Shown piece after piece: positions 36,238-45,446 of a DNA stretch of 50,913 nt. The stretch's first letter is position 1. The number at the start of each line of letters is the position of its first letter. The DNA is from SAR116 cluster bacterium AG-321-K23 (GTDB lineage: Bacteria; Pseudomonadota; Alphaproteobacteria; Puniceispirillales; Marisalimonadaceae), in assembly GCA_003284565.1 (NCBI GenBank), contig QBXO01000012.1, forward strand, positions 1 through 50,913, in the 5' to 3' direction. A model generated the notes under the pieces. That model was not told the DNA's origin. It searched no databases and saw only the letters and a list, made by a program, of their open reading frames with translations. The position numbers and the translations under genes are program-made.

Positions 36238-39200
36238 TTATCCTTGAAGAAGAGCTAATAAGTTTTGCTTAGATGCATTTGCCTGAGCTAACATTGAAGT
36301 TGCTGCTTGTGACAAAATCTGAGCTTTCGTCAGATTAGATGTCTCCTGAGCAAAATCAGCATCTTGAATTCTTGAATTAGCAGCTTCAGTATTAACTTTT
36401 AAAGTAGTTAAGTTACTGATTGAAGCATCAATTCTATTCTCGACAGCACCAAAAGATGATCTAAATAGAGCAACTTGTTCAATTGCTTTATCAATCAAAG
36501 ATAGTGATGAATTTGCTTCAGCAAGAGTACTTACTGATAAATTTGTACCAGATACTTCTTGAGATGTACTCTGTGTCTGGACACCCATTTTCTGTAAGAT
36601 TGTCTCAGTAGTTCCAAATGTGCCATCATTCTTAACTGCCATAGTTGCATCATTATCTTGTGCGACAGATTCTATTTTAATGACTTCATCTGTGTTGTTA
36701 GACAACGTTAAGTTACCCCTACCTGTGAATTGATCAGCTACCTGAACAATACCGAAGGCTAACTTAGTAGATGTCGGATCAGCACTAGAGGAAATACTTG
36801 CAACTGTTTTAAACACTTTAGTACCAGTTACAGAACCATTTTGTGTAGGACCAGTTATTTCTTCTGTTATTGTTCTACCAAACATGTCAGTACCAGTGAC
36901 AGTTAGTGTAGCATTAGCACCTGTAGCATTATTACCTTCTGTTACAGTAATAAGTACGCCACCTAAATCAGCATTTACTTTAGCTGTTATAAGTGTGGCA
37001 GCCCCTGCACCAATATCTGCCTCAGCCATTAAGTGATCAGTGTCTACAGCTATAGTTTCACCGTTATGGTGACCTATTGAAACGGCAGATCCAGCTGTTG
37101 TAGTTGTAGTAACAGAAGTAACGTTTTTATAAACATTGCTGGAAAGAGCTTTTAAAGTACCACCCTCACCTCTTATTGTTTCTGAAACAGCATTACCAAA
37201 TACATCAGTACCAGTTATTGTGTAAGTTTCATCTGCAGATCCGTGTACACCACCGACCACAAAAACAGCAGTGTCTGTTTTACTGTAAGAAATAGAGCTA
37301 ACAGATTTAAATGTTTTTGTTCCGTTTGCTGTTCCACTTTGACTAGCACCTGCAAAAACATCAGTAATTGTATTACCATCCATATCTGTACCAGTAACTG
37401 TTACTGTTACATCACTTCCATCAGCGGTACCAGTTTCTGTTACACGTATCTGAACTCCATGTGCATGATCATTTGTAGCAGCAGTCAAAAGAGTAGCTGA
37501 TGTAGCACTAACAGCACTAGATGCAACAAATGAATCAGTATCTACAGCAGAATCAGCTCCATCGTGACCTGCATTTATTATAGATACTCTACTATTAAAA
37601 TCAGCAGTACTTGCTAAACTAAGAGTGCCTGGTGTTGTGATAGCCGCTGAAGCTTTTAAGAATGTAGCATTAGCAGCTGTTCCACGGATAACTCCATTAG
37701 ATAGAGAGGTACCATTAACATCTTTGTAAGCTAAAATAAAATCAGTATCACCTTGATGTGTTACTTGTATATCAACTCCAGAGGCACTAGATAATTTAAC
37801 GGCTCCATCAGATAATGCTTCTGCACGAACATCACCAACGTTTGCTGCATTAATCTTAGATACAATACCATGTAAACCAACAACAGTTGATATATCTACT
37901 TCTGCACCGTTGATAAAGAACTCATTTGTTGTACTTGGCATATTTGCAGTATTAAAAGCAACCTGGACTTCATTCTTAGCATTTGCAGTAACACCTGTTT
38001 CACTTGTCTTTGCATTAATAGCAGTAGCAATGGACTCAGCTGTACCACTTACAGATTCACCAATTAATACATCGTTAATTTTAATTTCATTAGCACTTAA
38101 ACGTGTTCCACTAACAGAAGCAGTTTCTATTTTACCTGATACACTTTGCTCATTGAAACCAATGGCATTAACATCACCAATAGTACCTAAACCATCAGTA
38201 TATCCATTAACTTCATTACCAGCTTCGATAGAAACGCCAGATCCGTCAACATTTTTAAGGCTTACAAAACCAGTATAAGTACCATTTGTAAAACCAACAT
38301 CACTTGAACCAGTACCAGCTACAATTATTGAAGAACCAGTAGTGTTTGATAATGTAATGGTATTATCACCATTTAAATCAGCAACAACACCAGAAACAGC
38401 TTGGTTTATGTTATCAACTAAACCTTCATATGAAGTTGCTAATTCAACTGTATTACTGTTAATTGTAAACGTATTAGTCATATTAAAAGTACCTTTAACC
38501 ACGCTTGTTAAAGAGTTGAATGCATCAGCTTCTGCACCATGAACACCAGTGTTCAAATTTATTGCATCAGCTAAAAGTTTAGCTTCATTTGCACCGGAAG
38601 CAGTAAGATCTGAAGCAAAATCTGAGGCAAATGCATTTTTACCATTAATTTTTACATCAGCTGCTGCGATAGTATGATGAGCTGAACTAAAGTTAGTAGT
38701 AGCAACACGCTCACTTGTTAAAAGCTTAACACCTTCAGAACCTTTTAAACCAAGAGATATAGAATCTGATTTTTGTAAATCAACTGCTAATGAATCTTGC
38801 TTATTAATTCCTATTTGAAAATTAACTGTTTTATTAGAACCATCTAAAAGATTTACATTATTAAAATGCGTATTTGCTGAAATATTATCAACTTCTTTTA
38901 TTAAAGCTGAAACTTCAGCTTGTATCATAGTTCTATCACTATTACTAAGAGTGCTATTACCAGCTTGTACAGCAAGTTCTCTTACTCTTTGAAGTATGTT
39001 TTCAACTTCACCAAGGGCACCTTCAGCAGTTTGTGTCATAGAGATAGCGTCATAAGAATTTCTTATTGCCACTCCTAAACTTCTAACTTGTGCTTCCATT
39101 TTACTACTAATAGCAGAACCAGCGGCATCATCTGCAGCTGAATTGATCCTTAAACCAGATGAAAGTCTGGTCATAGCATCATCTAGATCTCTGTTGACTT

Positions 39201-39258
39201 GAAGCATATTTTTTTGCGCTGTTAATGCTCCAATGTTTGTATTTATACTGTTAGACAT
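36238..39258 (-). CDS. Flagellin 3, giant flagellin
   Basis: A 1006-residue flagellin, about twice the usual size. N-terminal D0/D1: SINTNIGALTAQKNML and MTRLSSGLRINSAADDAAGS; C-terminal end: SRIQDADFAQETSNLTKAQI and ASKQNLLALLQG, all canonical. Residues about 170-560 are collinear with the surface domain of flagellin 1 (shared phrases NTITLSNTTG and IKINDV.IG). Residues about 575-845 hold three TGTD-type repeat units not present in flagellin 1. A sigma-28-like promoter lies upstream. Confidence 0.95.
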   Translation of the reverse strand: MSNSINTNIGALTAQKNMLQVNRDLDDAMTRLSSGLRINSAADDAAGSAISSKMEAQVRSLGVAIRNSYDAISMTQTAEGALGEVENILQRVRELAVQAGNSTLSNSDRTMIQAEVSALIKEVDNISANTHFNNVNLLDGSNKTVNFQIGINKQDSLAVDLQKSDSISLGLKGSEGVKLLTSERVATTNFSSAHHTIAAADVKINGKNAFASDFASDLTASGANEAKLLADAINLNTGVHGAEADAFNSLTSVVKGTFNMTNTFTINSNTVELATSYEGLVDNINQAVSGVVADLNGDNTITLSNTTGSSIIVAGTGSSDVGFTNGTYTGFVSLKNVDGSGVSIEAGNEVNGYTDGLGTIGDVNAIGFNEQSVSGKIETASVSGTRLSANEIKINDVLIGESVSGTAESIATAINAKTSETGVTANAKNEVQVAFNTANMPSTTNEFFINGAEVDISTVVGLHGIVSKINAANVGDVRAEALSDGAVKLSSASGVDIQVTHQGDTDFILAYKDVNGTSLSNGVIRGTAANATFLKASAAITTPGTLSLASTADFNSRVSIINAGHDGADSAVDTDSFVASSAVSATSATLLTAATNDHAHGVQIRVTETGTADGSDVTVTVTGTDMDGNTITDVFAGASQSGTANGTKTFKSVSSISYSKTDTAVFVVGGVHGSADETYTITGTDVFGNAVSETIRGEGGTLKALSSNVYKNVTSVTTTTTAGSAVSIGHHNGETIAVDTDHLMAEADIGAGAATLITAKVNADLGGVLITVTEGNNATGANATLTVTGTDMFGRTITEEITGPTQNGSVTGTKVFKTVASISSSADPTSTKLAFGIVQVADQFTGRGNLTLSNNTDEVIKIESVAQDNDATMAVKNDGTFGTTETILQKMGVQTQSTSQEVSGTNLSVSTLAEANSSLSLIDKAIEQVALFRSSFGAVENRIDASISNLTTLKVNTEAANSRIQDADFAQETSNLTKAQILSQAATSMLAQANASKQNLLALLQG
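36720..37540 (-). repeat. TGTD-type protein repeats in flagellin 3
   Basis: Three units read VTVTGTDMDGNTITDVFAG, YTITGTDVFGNAVSETIRG and LTVTGTDMFGRTITEEITGP, each followed by a TFKSV/YKNV/FKTV-S-I strand. The first and third are preceded by a similar segment starting with VDTD. The block looks inserted into a flagellin 1-like surface domain. Confidence 0.82.
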
Positions 39259-39299
39259 TTCGACGACTCCATAAATTGTTAAGTATTTGTCTATGTATT

Positions 39300-39325
39300 G
39301 ATACGACCTATGTTAAAAACCTTTA
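39300..39325 (-). promoter_or_regulatory. Sigma-28-like promoter for flagellin 3
   Basis: On the minus strand TAAA (39325-39322) is followed after 14 bases by GTCGTATC (39307-39300). The -10-like box is identical to that of flagellin 1, and the spacer is one base shorter than canonical. Confidence 0.65.
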
Positions 39326-39379
39326 GAAAATAAAATAATTATTTTCAGCATTAATGAATAATATCTTTTAGTTAGTCTT

Positions 39380-39395
39380 TGGTATGTTACTTGCA
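39380..39395 (+). promoter_or_regulatory. Sigma-54-type promoter for TPR-methyltransferase
   Basis: The plus strand reads TGGTATGTTACTTGCA, with GG at 39381-39382 and GC at 39393-39394. It lies about 33 bases upstream of the start codon at 39427, facing away from flagellin 3. It places this enzyme in the flagellar regulon. Confidence 0.82.
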
Positions 39396-39426
39396 ATTGT
39401 AGAGAGAACAATTAAGGGCATGAGAA

Positions 39427-41517
39427 ATGGACGATCTTAATAATGATAATTTTGAAGATAATTTTGAAAGTGAAATAAAAAAAATTGAAATTTTTATAAA
39501 TAGTAAAAATTATAAAGATGCTTTGAAAAATTGTTTAAATCTTGAAAAAAAATATCCATTTTCAGCTGAATTATTTTTTATGATTGCTCGGGTTTACAAA
39601 GATTTAAGTCAATTTGATTTGGCAGAAACATACTATAATAAGGTTCTTTCAGTAAATCCAGATCATCCAGATACATTGAACAATTTAGGAAATATTTTAA
39701 ATGCAAAAGGACGTGCCGAAGAAGCAATTAATTTATTTCAAAAAGTAATACTTCTTGTACCCACTGCGCCTCAACCCTATTCAAACATTTCACAAAGTTA
39801 TTTAATTTTAGGAGATTATAAAAAAGGAATTAAGTTTTCTCAGAAAGCAATAGAATTAAGTCCCAATTTTACTGATGCGTATTTAAATTTAGCTAAGTCT
39901 CAGATTAAAGGTAATTTGTACAAAAATGCTTTGGATACAGTTTCAAAAGGCTTGGATTTTGACCATAAAAATCAAGAGCTGTTGAAACTTTTTACTGATG
40001 TCTTAATTTCTAGCCCTATTTCGGAATATGATTTTGCTTTAGATAAAAAGATAGAGCTCCTATTTGACAATAACAAATTTGGACAAATATTTCCAATCCT
40101 ACTTTTGAGGATAGAAAATCATCCAGATATTAGTGCGTTATTATCAAAAATTGACAATATTATTCACACAGAAGACATTATAAGAGTTGTTGAAAAGGTA
40201 GTTAAAATTCCATTTTTTGTTGAGATACTATCTTCCGGATTAAATTCAAGCATAAAAATTGAGAAGTTATTAACAGTATTAAGAAAAGGAATTTTATACA
40301 ACAAGAATAATCTTAGTAGTAACAAAAGCGTTATTATGTTTCAAAAATCTTTAACCATTCAGTGTTTTAATAATGAATTTGCATTCCCTCAAACTGACGA
40401 AGAGAATAAAATTATTCAAAAATTAGAAAAAGATTTAAAAACTAAAGCAGATGAAAATCAAGTTATACAAAGCCTAGATTTACTTTGTTTGTCAAGTTAC
40501 AAACAAATAAGTGATTTTCATTGGATAAGAAGTATATTGTATGAGGAAGAAATAGAAGAAGTTTTTAAATTAGTTGTTTCTGAACCTATGCTGGAAAGAA
40601 GTATTACACCCTTACTAAATTCAATTTCAAATATTGAAGATGAAACCTCTAAATTGGTTGAAGCACAATATTCCAATTCACCTTATCCAAGATGGAGCTA
40701 CATCCCTAAAAATGGTGAAGTAACACTTGATTTTTTTGTTAAAACAAAAAATTTGAAGTTAGCAAAAAGTATAGAAAATTTACAAAATCCTCCAGAGATA
40801 TTAATTGCTGGATGTGGTACAGGCGTTCAATCAATTTCAGTTGCTCAACAATTTCCTAGATCAAATGTTTTGGCATTAGATTTAAGTAAAAGCAGTTTAG
40901 CTTTTGCCTTAAGAAAAACAAAAGAATTAGGAATTTCAAATATTAATTATGTTCATGGTGATATTTTAGACCTACATAAAATCAATAAAAAATTTGACGT
41001 GATTCATTGTACTGGCGTACTTCATCACATGAGATCACCAACTCAAGGATTAGAATGTTTAATTGAAACATTAAAAGAAGACGGATTAATGAAGCTGGGA
41101 CTTTATAGCAGTATTGCAAGAACAGAAATTAATAAAGTTCGAAATTTAATTAAAAAAGATAAAATTCCATATACTAATAATAGTATTCATTCTTTCAGAC
41201 AAAAAATGATAAATGATGATCATAATTTAATTAATGAATTTAATACTAGTATTGATTTTTTTTCATTAAGTGGTTTTAGAGATCTATATTTCAATATTCA
41301 GGAAACTCAGTATACTATTCCAGACATTAAAAAAATAATTAATGATTATAATTTAAACTTTTGCGGATTTGAATTTCAACATAATCTCCATGATATTCCT
41401 TTTAAAGAAATGTTTCCGGATACTAATTCAGAACAAATATTAGAAAATTGGGATGTTTTTGAAAAACATAATAAAAATACTTTTTTTAATATGTATCAAT
41501 TCTGGATACAAAAATAA
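39427..41517 (+). CDS. TPR protein with class I methyltransferase domain
   Basis: A 696-residue protein. Residues about 15-190 are TPR repeats (NPDHPDTLNNLGNILNAKG is one). A poorly conserved middle follows, then EAQYSNSPYPRWSYIP and a SAM-dependent methyltransferase with motif I LIAGCGTGVQS near residue 458, an acidic LALDLS strand and HCTGVLHHM. I recognise this TPR-PYPRW-methyltransferase layout from other bacteria; the substrates are not established. Sigma-54-type promotion and position beside flagellin 3 suggest methylation of flagellin or of its glycan. It is convergent with the SGNH-TPR gene. Confidence 0.85.
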   Translation: MDDLNNDNFEDNFESEIKKIEIFINSKNYKDALKNCLNLEKKYPFSAELFFMIARVYKDLSQFDLAETYYNKVLSVNPDHPDTLNNLGNILNAKGRAEEAINLFQKVILLVPTAPQPYSNISQSYLILGDYKKGIKFSQKAIELSPNFTDAYLNLAKSQIKGNLYKNALDTVSKGLDFDHKNQELLKLFTDVLISSPISEYDFALDKKIELLFDNNKFGQIFPILLLRIENHPDISALLSKIDNIIHTEDIIRVVEKVVKIPFFVEILSSGLNSSIKIEKLLTVLRKGILYNKNNLSSNKSVIMFQKSLTIQCFNNEFAFPQTDEENKIIQKLEKDLKTKADENQVIQSLDLLCLSSYKQISDFHWIRSILYEEEIEEVFKLVVSEPMLERSITPLLNSISNIEDETSKLVEAQYSNSPYPRWSYIPKNGEVTLDFFVKTKNLKLAKSIENLQNPPEILIAGCGTGVQSISVAQQFPRSNVLALDLSKSSLAFALRKTKELGISNINYVHGDILDLHKINKKFDVIHCTGVLHHMRSPTQGLECLIETLKEDGLMKLGLYSSIARTEINKVRNLIKKDKIPYTNNSIHSFRQKMINDDHNLINEFNTSIDFFSLSGFRDLYFNIQETQYTIPDIKKIINDYNLNFCGFEFQHNLHDIPFKEMFPDTNSEQILENWDVFEKHNKNTFFNMYQFWIQK

Positions 41518-41531
41518 TAGATTAGTATATA

Positions 41532-41551
41532 TTAAGATTTACAAATCTTAA
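41532..41551. terminator. AT-rich hairpin between convergent TPR genes
   Basis: A perfect inverted repeat, TTAAGATTT-AC-AAATCTTAA, lies in the 50-base gap between convergent genes and is followed by ATTTT on the plus strand. It could be a weak bidirectional terminator. The stem has only one GC pair, so stability is low. Confidence 0.4.
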
Positions 41552-41567
41552 ATTTTCAGATTAAAAA

Positions 41568-43616
41568 TTAAAGTTTTGGTGCAACAAACAAATAAGATTG
41601 CCAAGCCTCTAACATTGCTTCTTGTGTGAGATGGTTTGAATCTAAATGATAAATACCATTAGAAAATCCATCACCTCTATCAGTCAGACTGTGGAGATCT
41701 AAAAATGAATATCTAAATTTATGTGCCTTTTTCATCAATATATGGTTAAAATCTCTAATTAAACTTATTAATTCTTGTAACTTTAAGGTTGAGATTTTAT
41801 CAGTATTAATATTTGGGCAGGGCACACCTTGAATAGTAATATCATGTTCTTTCGTTGCATTTAATTTTTGAATATTATTAAGGTAATTAGTAATAGTGTC
41901 ATTGATTAATTTAAACTTATTTTTTTGTTGATTTTTTTTTATATGATCAAGAATTCCAGTATCAATTCTACAATCAATTTCGCCTATAGATAAAAGAATG
42001 TCACTTTTTTTAGGTAGTGATTGTAAAATATTTTTAAATCTAAACTGATATTTATTTAAATTAGAATTTCCTAAATGGAATTGTTTACATCCCATAATAA
42101 GGCTAGCCTTACATAAAAATATTCCTTTAGAATTTTTGATTTTTAAGCCATGACTTACAAGTGAGTGACTTTCGCCAACTACGTGGAGAGTTTTTTCATC
42201 AACATTATTTTGGGTTATTTCATTTTCATTATTTTTTAGCAAATAAGAAAGGTAGATATGGTAAACTTTTTCATTTTTAAAAATTTTGTTATTTAAATTC
42301 TGAATTAGAATTGATAATAATAAATATTTATTACAATTGACTATATCCCCTTCTAAATAACTTAAAATAGCTAAAATAACTTGCGATCTTAATCCATAAT
42401 TATTTTTATCCAGATTTTCTAATTGTTTAGAATAAAATTTTAAGTCATTCTCTTTATTTAGGAAATGAAGCAAAGTTAACAAATTCCATAAAATTTTAGG
42501 ATTATTTGAATTTAAACTAATTGCTTTTTTATAACTTACTTCTGCCTCTTCGAGAAGACTTAAGTTTTGGTAAGTGTTAGCTAAATTCATGTATGCTTCA
42601 CTATAATTTGGTTTTAAATTAATCGCCCTTTTAAAATTTTCTTGTGCTTTCGTATGATTTTTCTTTTCTTGACAAATAACGCCTAGATTACAATATGCTT
42701 CAGCATAATCATCTTTTATTTTTATTGCCTCTATATAATTATTCTCAGCTTCATCATAATTTTCAAGTTTTTGATTACTAATTCCTAAGTTGTAAAAAGC
42801 TTCAGCATAATTTGGTTCTAATAAGGTTGCTTTTAAATAACTTTCTTTTGCTTCTGAAATTTTATCAAGTTTAACTAGAGCGTTGCCAAGATTATTGTAT
42901 ATAGCGGCTTGTTTTGCATTTAGTTTTAAAGATTGTTTATATAAAGAAACTGCTTCGTCTAATTTTCCAAGTTCTTGACAAACGGTTCCTAAATTACATA
43001 TTGCTTGGTAATAATCAGGTTTAATATTTATGGATTTTCTATAATTAGTTTCAGCCTCTTTTGATTTTCCATTTTTTTGCTGAACAATTCCAAGATTACA
43101 CAAAACAGCATAATCGTTAGGCTTTAATGTTAAAGCTTGTAAAAAGTTTGTTTCAGCGTCATTAAATTTATTAAGTAGATGTTGTACGTTACCTAAAATG
43201 ATAAAAAGTTGTGGATTGTCCGACTTAAAAAATATAGCTTTTTTGAAAGTTAAGGCAGCATCCTCCAATCTACCAAGTTCTTGCTGTAAAGCACCCAGAT
43301 TTATATAAGATTGAATATGAGAGGGATCTGTATAAATGGCCATTGAATAGCTATTTATAGCATCATCAAATTTTCCTAACTTATGTTGAATAACACCTAA
43401 ATTATATTTTGCTTCAGCATCCTTTGGTGCGAAAAAAACAGATTTTTTACCAGCTTCAAGAGCTTCTGACAATCTACCGTTTTGTAACAAAATTGCAGCT
43501 AAAATTTTCCAGATAAGTTGATTTGACGGACTGGTTTTTGCAATAACTAAGGCAATTTTCTCTGCCTGCGTATATCTACCATTTTTATAATGGTCTATGA
43601 GTGTATTTAGTTCCAT
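41568..43616 (-). CDS. TPR protein with SGNH-hydrolase-like C-terminal domain
   Basis: A 682-residue protein. Residues 1 to about 385 contain roughly eleven 34-residue TPR units (for example NLGIVQQKNGKSKEAETNYR). The C-terminal 205 residues look like an SGNH/GDSL hydrolase: block I VGESHSLVS near residue 480, a block III-like LSIGEIDCR near 546, and the terminal DSNHLTQEA near 660 that would give the Asp-His pair. Such enzymes remove or transfer acyl groups, often on glycans. It is last in the leftward run from fliD. Substrate unknown; I infer action on the flagellar glycan. Confidence 0.78.
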   Translation of the reverse strand: MELNTLIDHYKNGRYTQAEKIALVIAKTSPSNQLIWKILAAILLQNGRLSEALEAGKKSVFFAPKDAEAKYNLGVIQHKLGKFDDAINSYSMAIYTDPSHIQSYINLGALQQELGRLEDAALTFKKAIFFKSDNPQLFIILGNVQHLLNKFNDAETNFLQALTLKPNDYAVLCNLGIVQQKNGKSKEAETNYRKSINIKPDYYQAICNLGTVCQELGKLDEAVSLYKQSLKLNAKQAAIYNNLGNALVKLDKISEAKESYLKATLLEPNYAEAFYNLGISNQKLENYDEAENNYIEAIKIKDDYAEAYCNLGVICQEKKNHTKAQENFKRAINLKPNYSEAYMNLANTYQNLSLLEEAEVSYKKAISLNSNNPKILWNLLTLLHFLNKENDLKFYSKQLENLDKNNYGLRSQVILAILSYLEGDIVNCNKYLLLSILIQNLNNKIFKNEKVYHIYLSYLLKNNENEITQNNVDEKTLHVVGESHSLVSHGLKIKNSKGIFLCKASLIMGCKQFHLGNSNLNKYQFRFKNILQSLPKKSDILLSIGEIDCRIDTGILDHIKKNQQKNKFKLINDTITNYLNNIQKLNATKEHDITIQGVPCPNINTDKISTLKLQELISLIRDFNHILMKKAHKFRYSFLDLHSLTDRGDGFSNGIYHLDSNHLTQEAMLEAWQSYLFVAPKL

Positions 43617-43648
43617 ATTTTATAAATTAACTTATTTTGACCACACAA

Positions 43649-45382
43649 CTAAAAATCCGGTTGTAAATCAAATGAAATTATAATTCGTTCTGAGTCTGTC
43701 GAAAATGGAATAGTTCTATGATATAATGACGATGGGAAAAAAATTATATCTCCAAGTTTTGGGTTGTGGATTATTTTGGAGGATTGAGTAGTATAGCAGT
43801 TTGGTCCAGATAGATTAAATTCTATGGCTCCCTCATTGTTTTCTAACGGTGGAACAACCTTTAGGTAAATGACTCCACTTAACCAACCAAGAGGATGAAT
43901 ATGTGAAGTTTGGTAACCTTGTTCTTTAAGTGTAACATACCATCCTTTTATGTTTTTTTTCTTGGGCCATTTATCAATTAAAGTACAAGAATGATTTTTA
44001 AATTTTTCATAATAATTGTTAATTTCCCTGATTAAAATTGATTTTAAGTAATCTAAATTAGGTTTAGGGTTTTTAAACAAATCACCATTAGATTGAAATC
44101 CTTTTTTTAGAGGACGAGAAGGATTTTCCCATATTGAAGGAATATAGTTTAATTCATTTATAATTTTAGAAGTATAATCATTTATATCTTTACAATAATT
44201 AGTAAGATTTGAATAATATATGAAGTTCAGCGGATCTGGACAAAATTTGTTTGCAGTTGGCTTTTTTTCCTTTTCTTCAATAAAAGATGCAAATGCAGCG
44301 ATATTCAAATTAAATTCATCAATTTGGGAATTTTTCTGAATTCTATTATAAATTTCTTCAGTTTGTCCCATCAAATATAAACATTCAAGAGCTTTAGCTC
44401 GCGTTTCTTCTGTGTTATAAAGGTCAAAATTTGCTAATGCTTCTTTATAATTTTTTTTATTAAATAAGCGTGTCCCTTTATTAATAATGATAGATGAAAT
44501 ATTGGGGTCTATTGAAAGCATTTTCTTATAACATATCTCACTCTCCTCAAACTTTTTAAGAGCTTGAAATGAACGACCTAATTCTGAAAAGGCTTCACCA
44601 TATTCAGAATCTAACGATATTGCTTTTTGAAGTGATTTCATTCCTTCTTTATATTTTCCAAGATCATTTTGGATTAAGCCTATATTATAATGAGAAACAG
44701 CTAAATTTGGTTCTATTTCCAATGCCTTTTTATAGCTTAACTCAGCATCCTCAATTCTTTTAAAATCTTTAAGTAAAGATCCAAGATTACTATGTGCCAC
44801 TGAAAAATCTGGCTTAAATTTAATAGCCTTTCTATAGTTAACTTCAGCTTCGTATGATCTATTAAGGTCAGCGTACAATACAGCTAAATTATAATATGCT
44901 TCTGCATATTCTTCTTTTAATTCAAGAGATTTTTTATAGTGAAACTCTGCATCATCAAAATTTTCAATTTCTTGATAAAGATTTCCTAAATTACATAAAC
45001 TTTCATGATCATTTGGATTACATTGAAGTGCTTTTTTGAATGAGATTTCTGATTTTAGATAATCTTTTAATTCAAGATATGCAGCTCCAAGAACCTTCCA
45101 AGCTAAATTATAATTTTGAAATCTTTCTGTAATAGCTATAGCTAAATGAACTGTCTTTTCATATTCCCCATTTTCATAACTAACCATCATTTCCTTGATT
45201 TCAAATTCTGATGGTAAAATGACCTCTGTTGTTTTATCGACTAAATTTTCAAGAGTTTTTCTTATTCTTACATTTTGGGGATATTTTAGTAGTATATTTT
45301 TTAGAATTATTTTAGCACTATCAATCTCACCTTTTTTAATTAATTTTTGTGCTTTATCAAAATTTAATCCAAGTACCGACAT
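43649..45382 (-). CDS. TPR protein with 2-oxoglutarate/Fe(II) oxygenase-like domain
   Basis: A 577-residue protein. A short N-terminal repeat (KAQKLIKKGEIDSAKIILKN) is followed by about eight TPR units to residue 330. The last 200 residues resemble the putative 2OG-Fe(II) oxygenase family with the pattern SHIHPLGWLSGVIYLKV near residue 494 (iron-binding His), PKLGDIIFFPSSLYHRTIPF near 550 (second His) and ERIIISFDL (Arg for 2-oxoglutarate). Hydroxylation of a protein or glycan is the likely chemistry. It has its own sigma-54-like promoter at 45426-45441. Confidence 0.8.
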   Translation of the reverse strand: MSVLGLNFDKAQKLIKKGEIDSAKIILKNILLKYPQNVRIRKTLENLVDKTTEVILPSEFEIKEMMVSYENGEYEKTVHLAIAITERFQNYNLAWKVLGAAYLELKDYLKSEISFKKALQCNPNDHESLCNLGNLYQEIENFDDAEFHYKKSLELKEEYAEAYYNLAVLYADLNRSYEAEVNYRKAIKFKPDFSVAHSNLGSLLKDFKRIEDAELSYKKALEIEPNLAVSHYNIGLIQNDLGKYKEGMKSLQKAISLDSEYGEAFSELGRSFQALKKFEESEICYKKMLSIDPNISSIIINKGTRLFNKKNYKEALANFDLYNTEETRAKALECLYLMGQTEEIYNRIQKNSQIDEFNLNIAAFASFIEEKEKKPTANKFCPDPLNFIYYSNLTNYCKDINDYTSKIINELNYIPSIWENPSRPLKKGFQSNGDLFKNPKPNLDYLKSILIREINNYYEKFKNHSCTLIDKWPKKKNIKGWYVTLKEQGYQTSHIHPLGWLSGVIYLKVVPPLENNEGAIEFNLSGPNCYTTQSSKIIHNPKLGDIIFFPSSLYHRTIPFSTDSERIIISFDLQPDF

Positions 45383-45425
45383 ACTTTATCCAATATGTTT
45401 CATATAATTTAATTAATTATAAAAG

Positions 45426-45441
45426 TGCAAAAGTGATGCCA
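45426..45441 (-). promoter_or_regulatory. Sigma-54-type promoter for TPR-oxygenase and TPR-SGNH genes
   Basis: On the minus strand the site reads TGGCATCACTTTTGCA, with GG at 45439-45440 and GC at 45427-45428. It lies about 45 bases upstream of the TPR-oxygenase start, in the gap behind the GT41 gene, giving the last two genes an independent flagellar-type promoter. Confidence 0.83.
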
Positions 45442-45446
45442 AAATT

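Noticed and set aside
42480-43620. Regular spacing of about 102 bases, suggesting a DNA tandem repeat or array
   Set aside because: The period is 34 codons and the DNA units are divergent; it reflects TPR protein repeats, not a CRISPR array or satellite.
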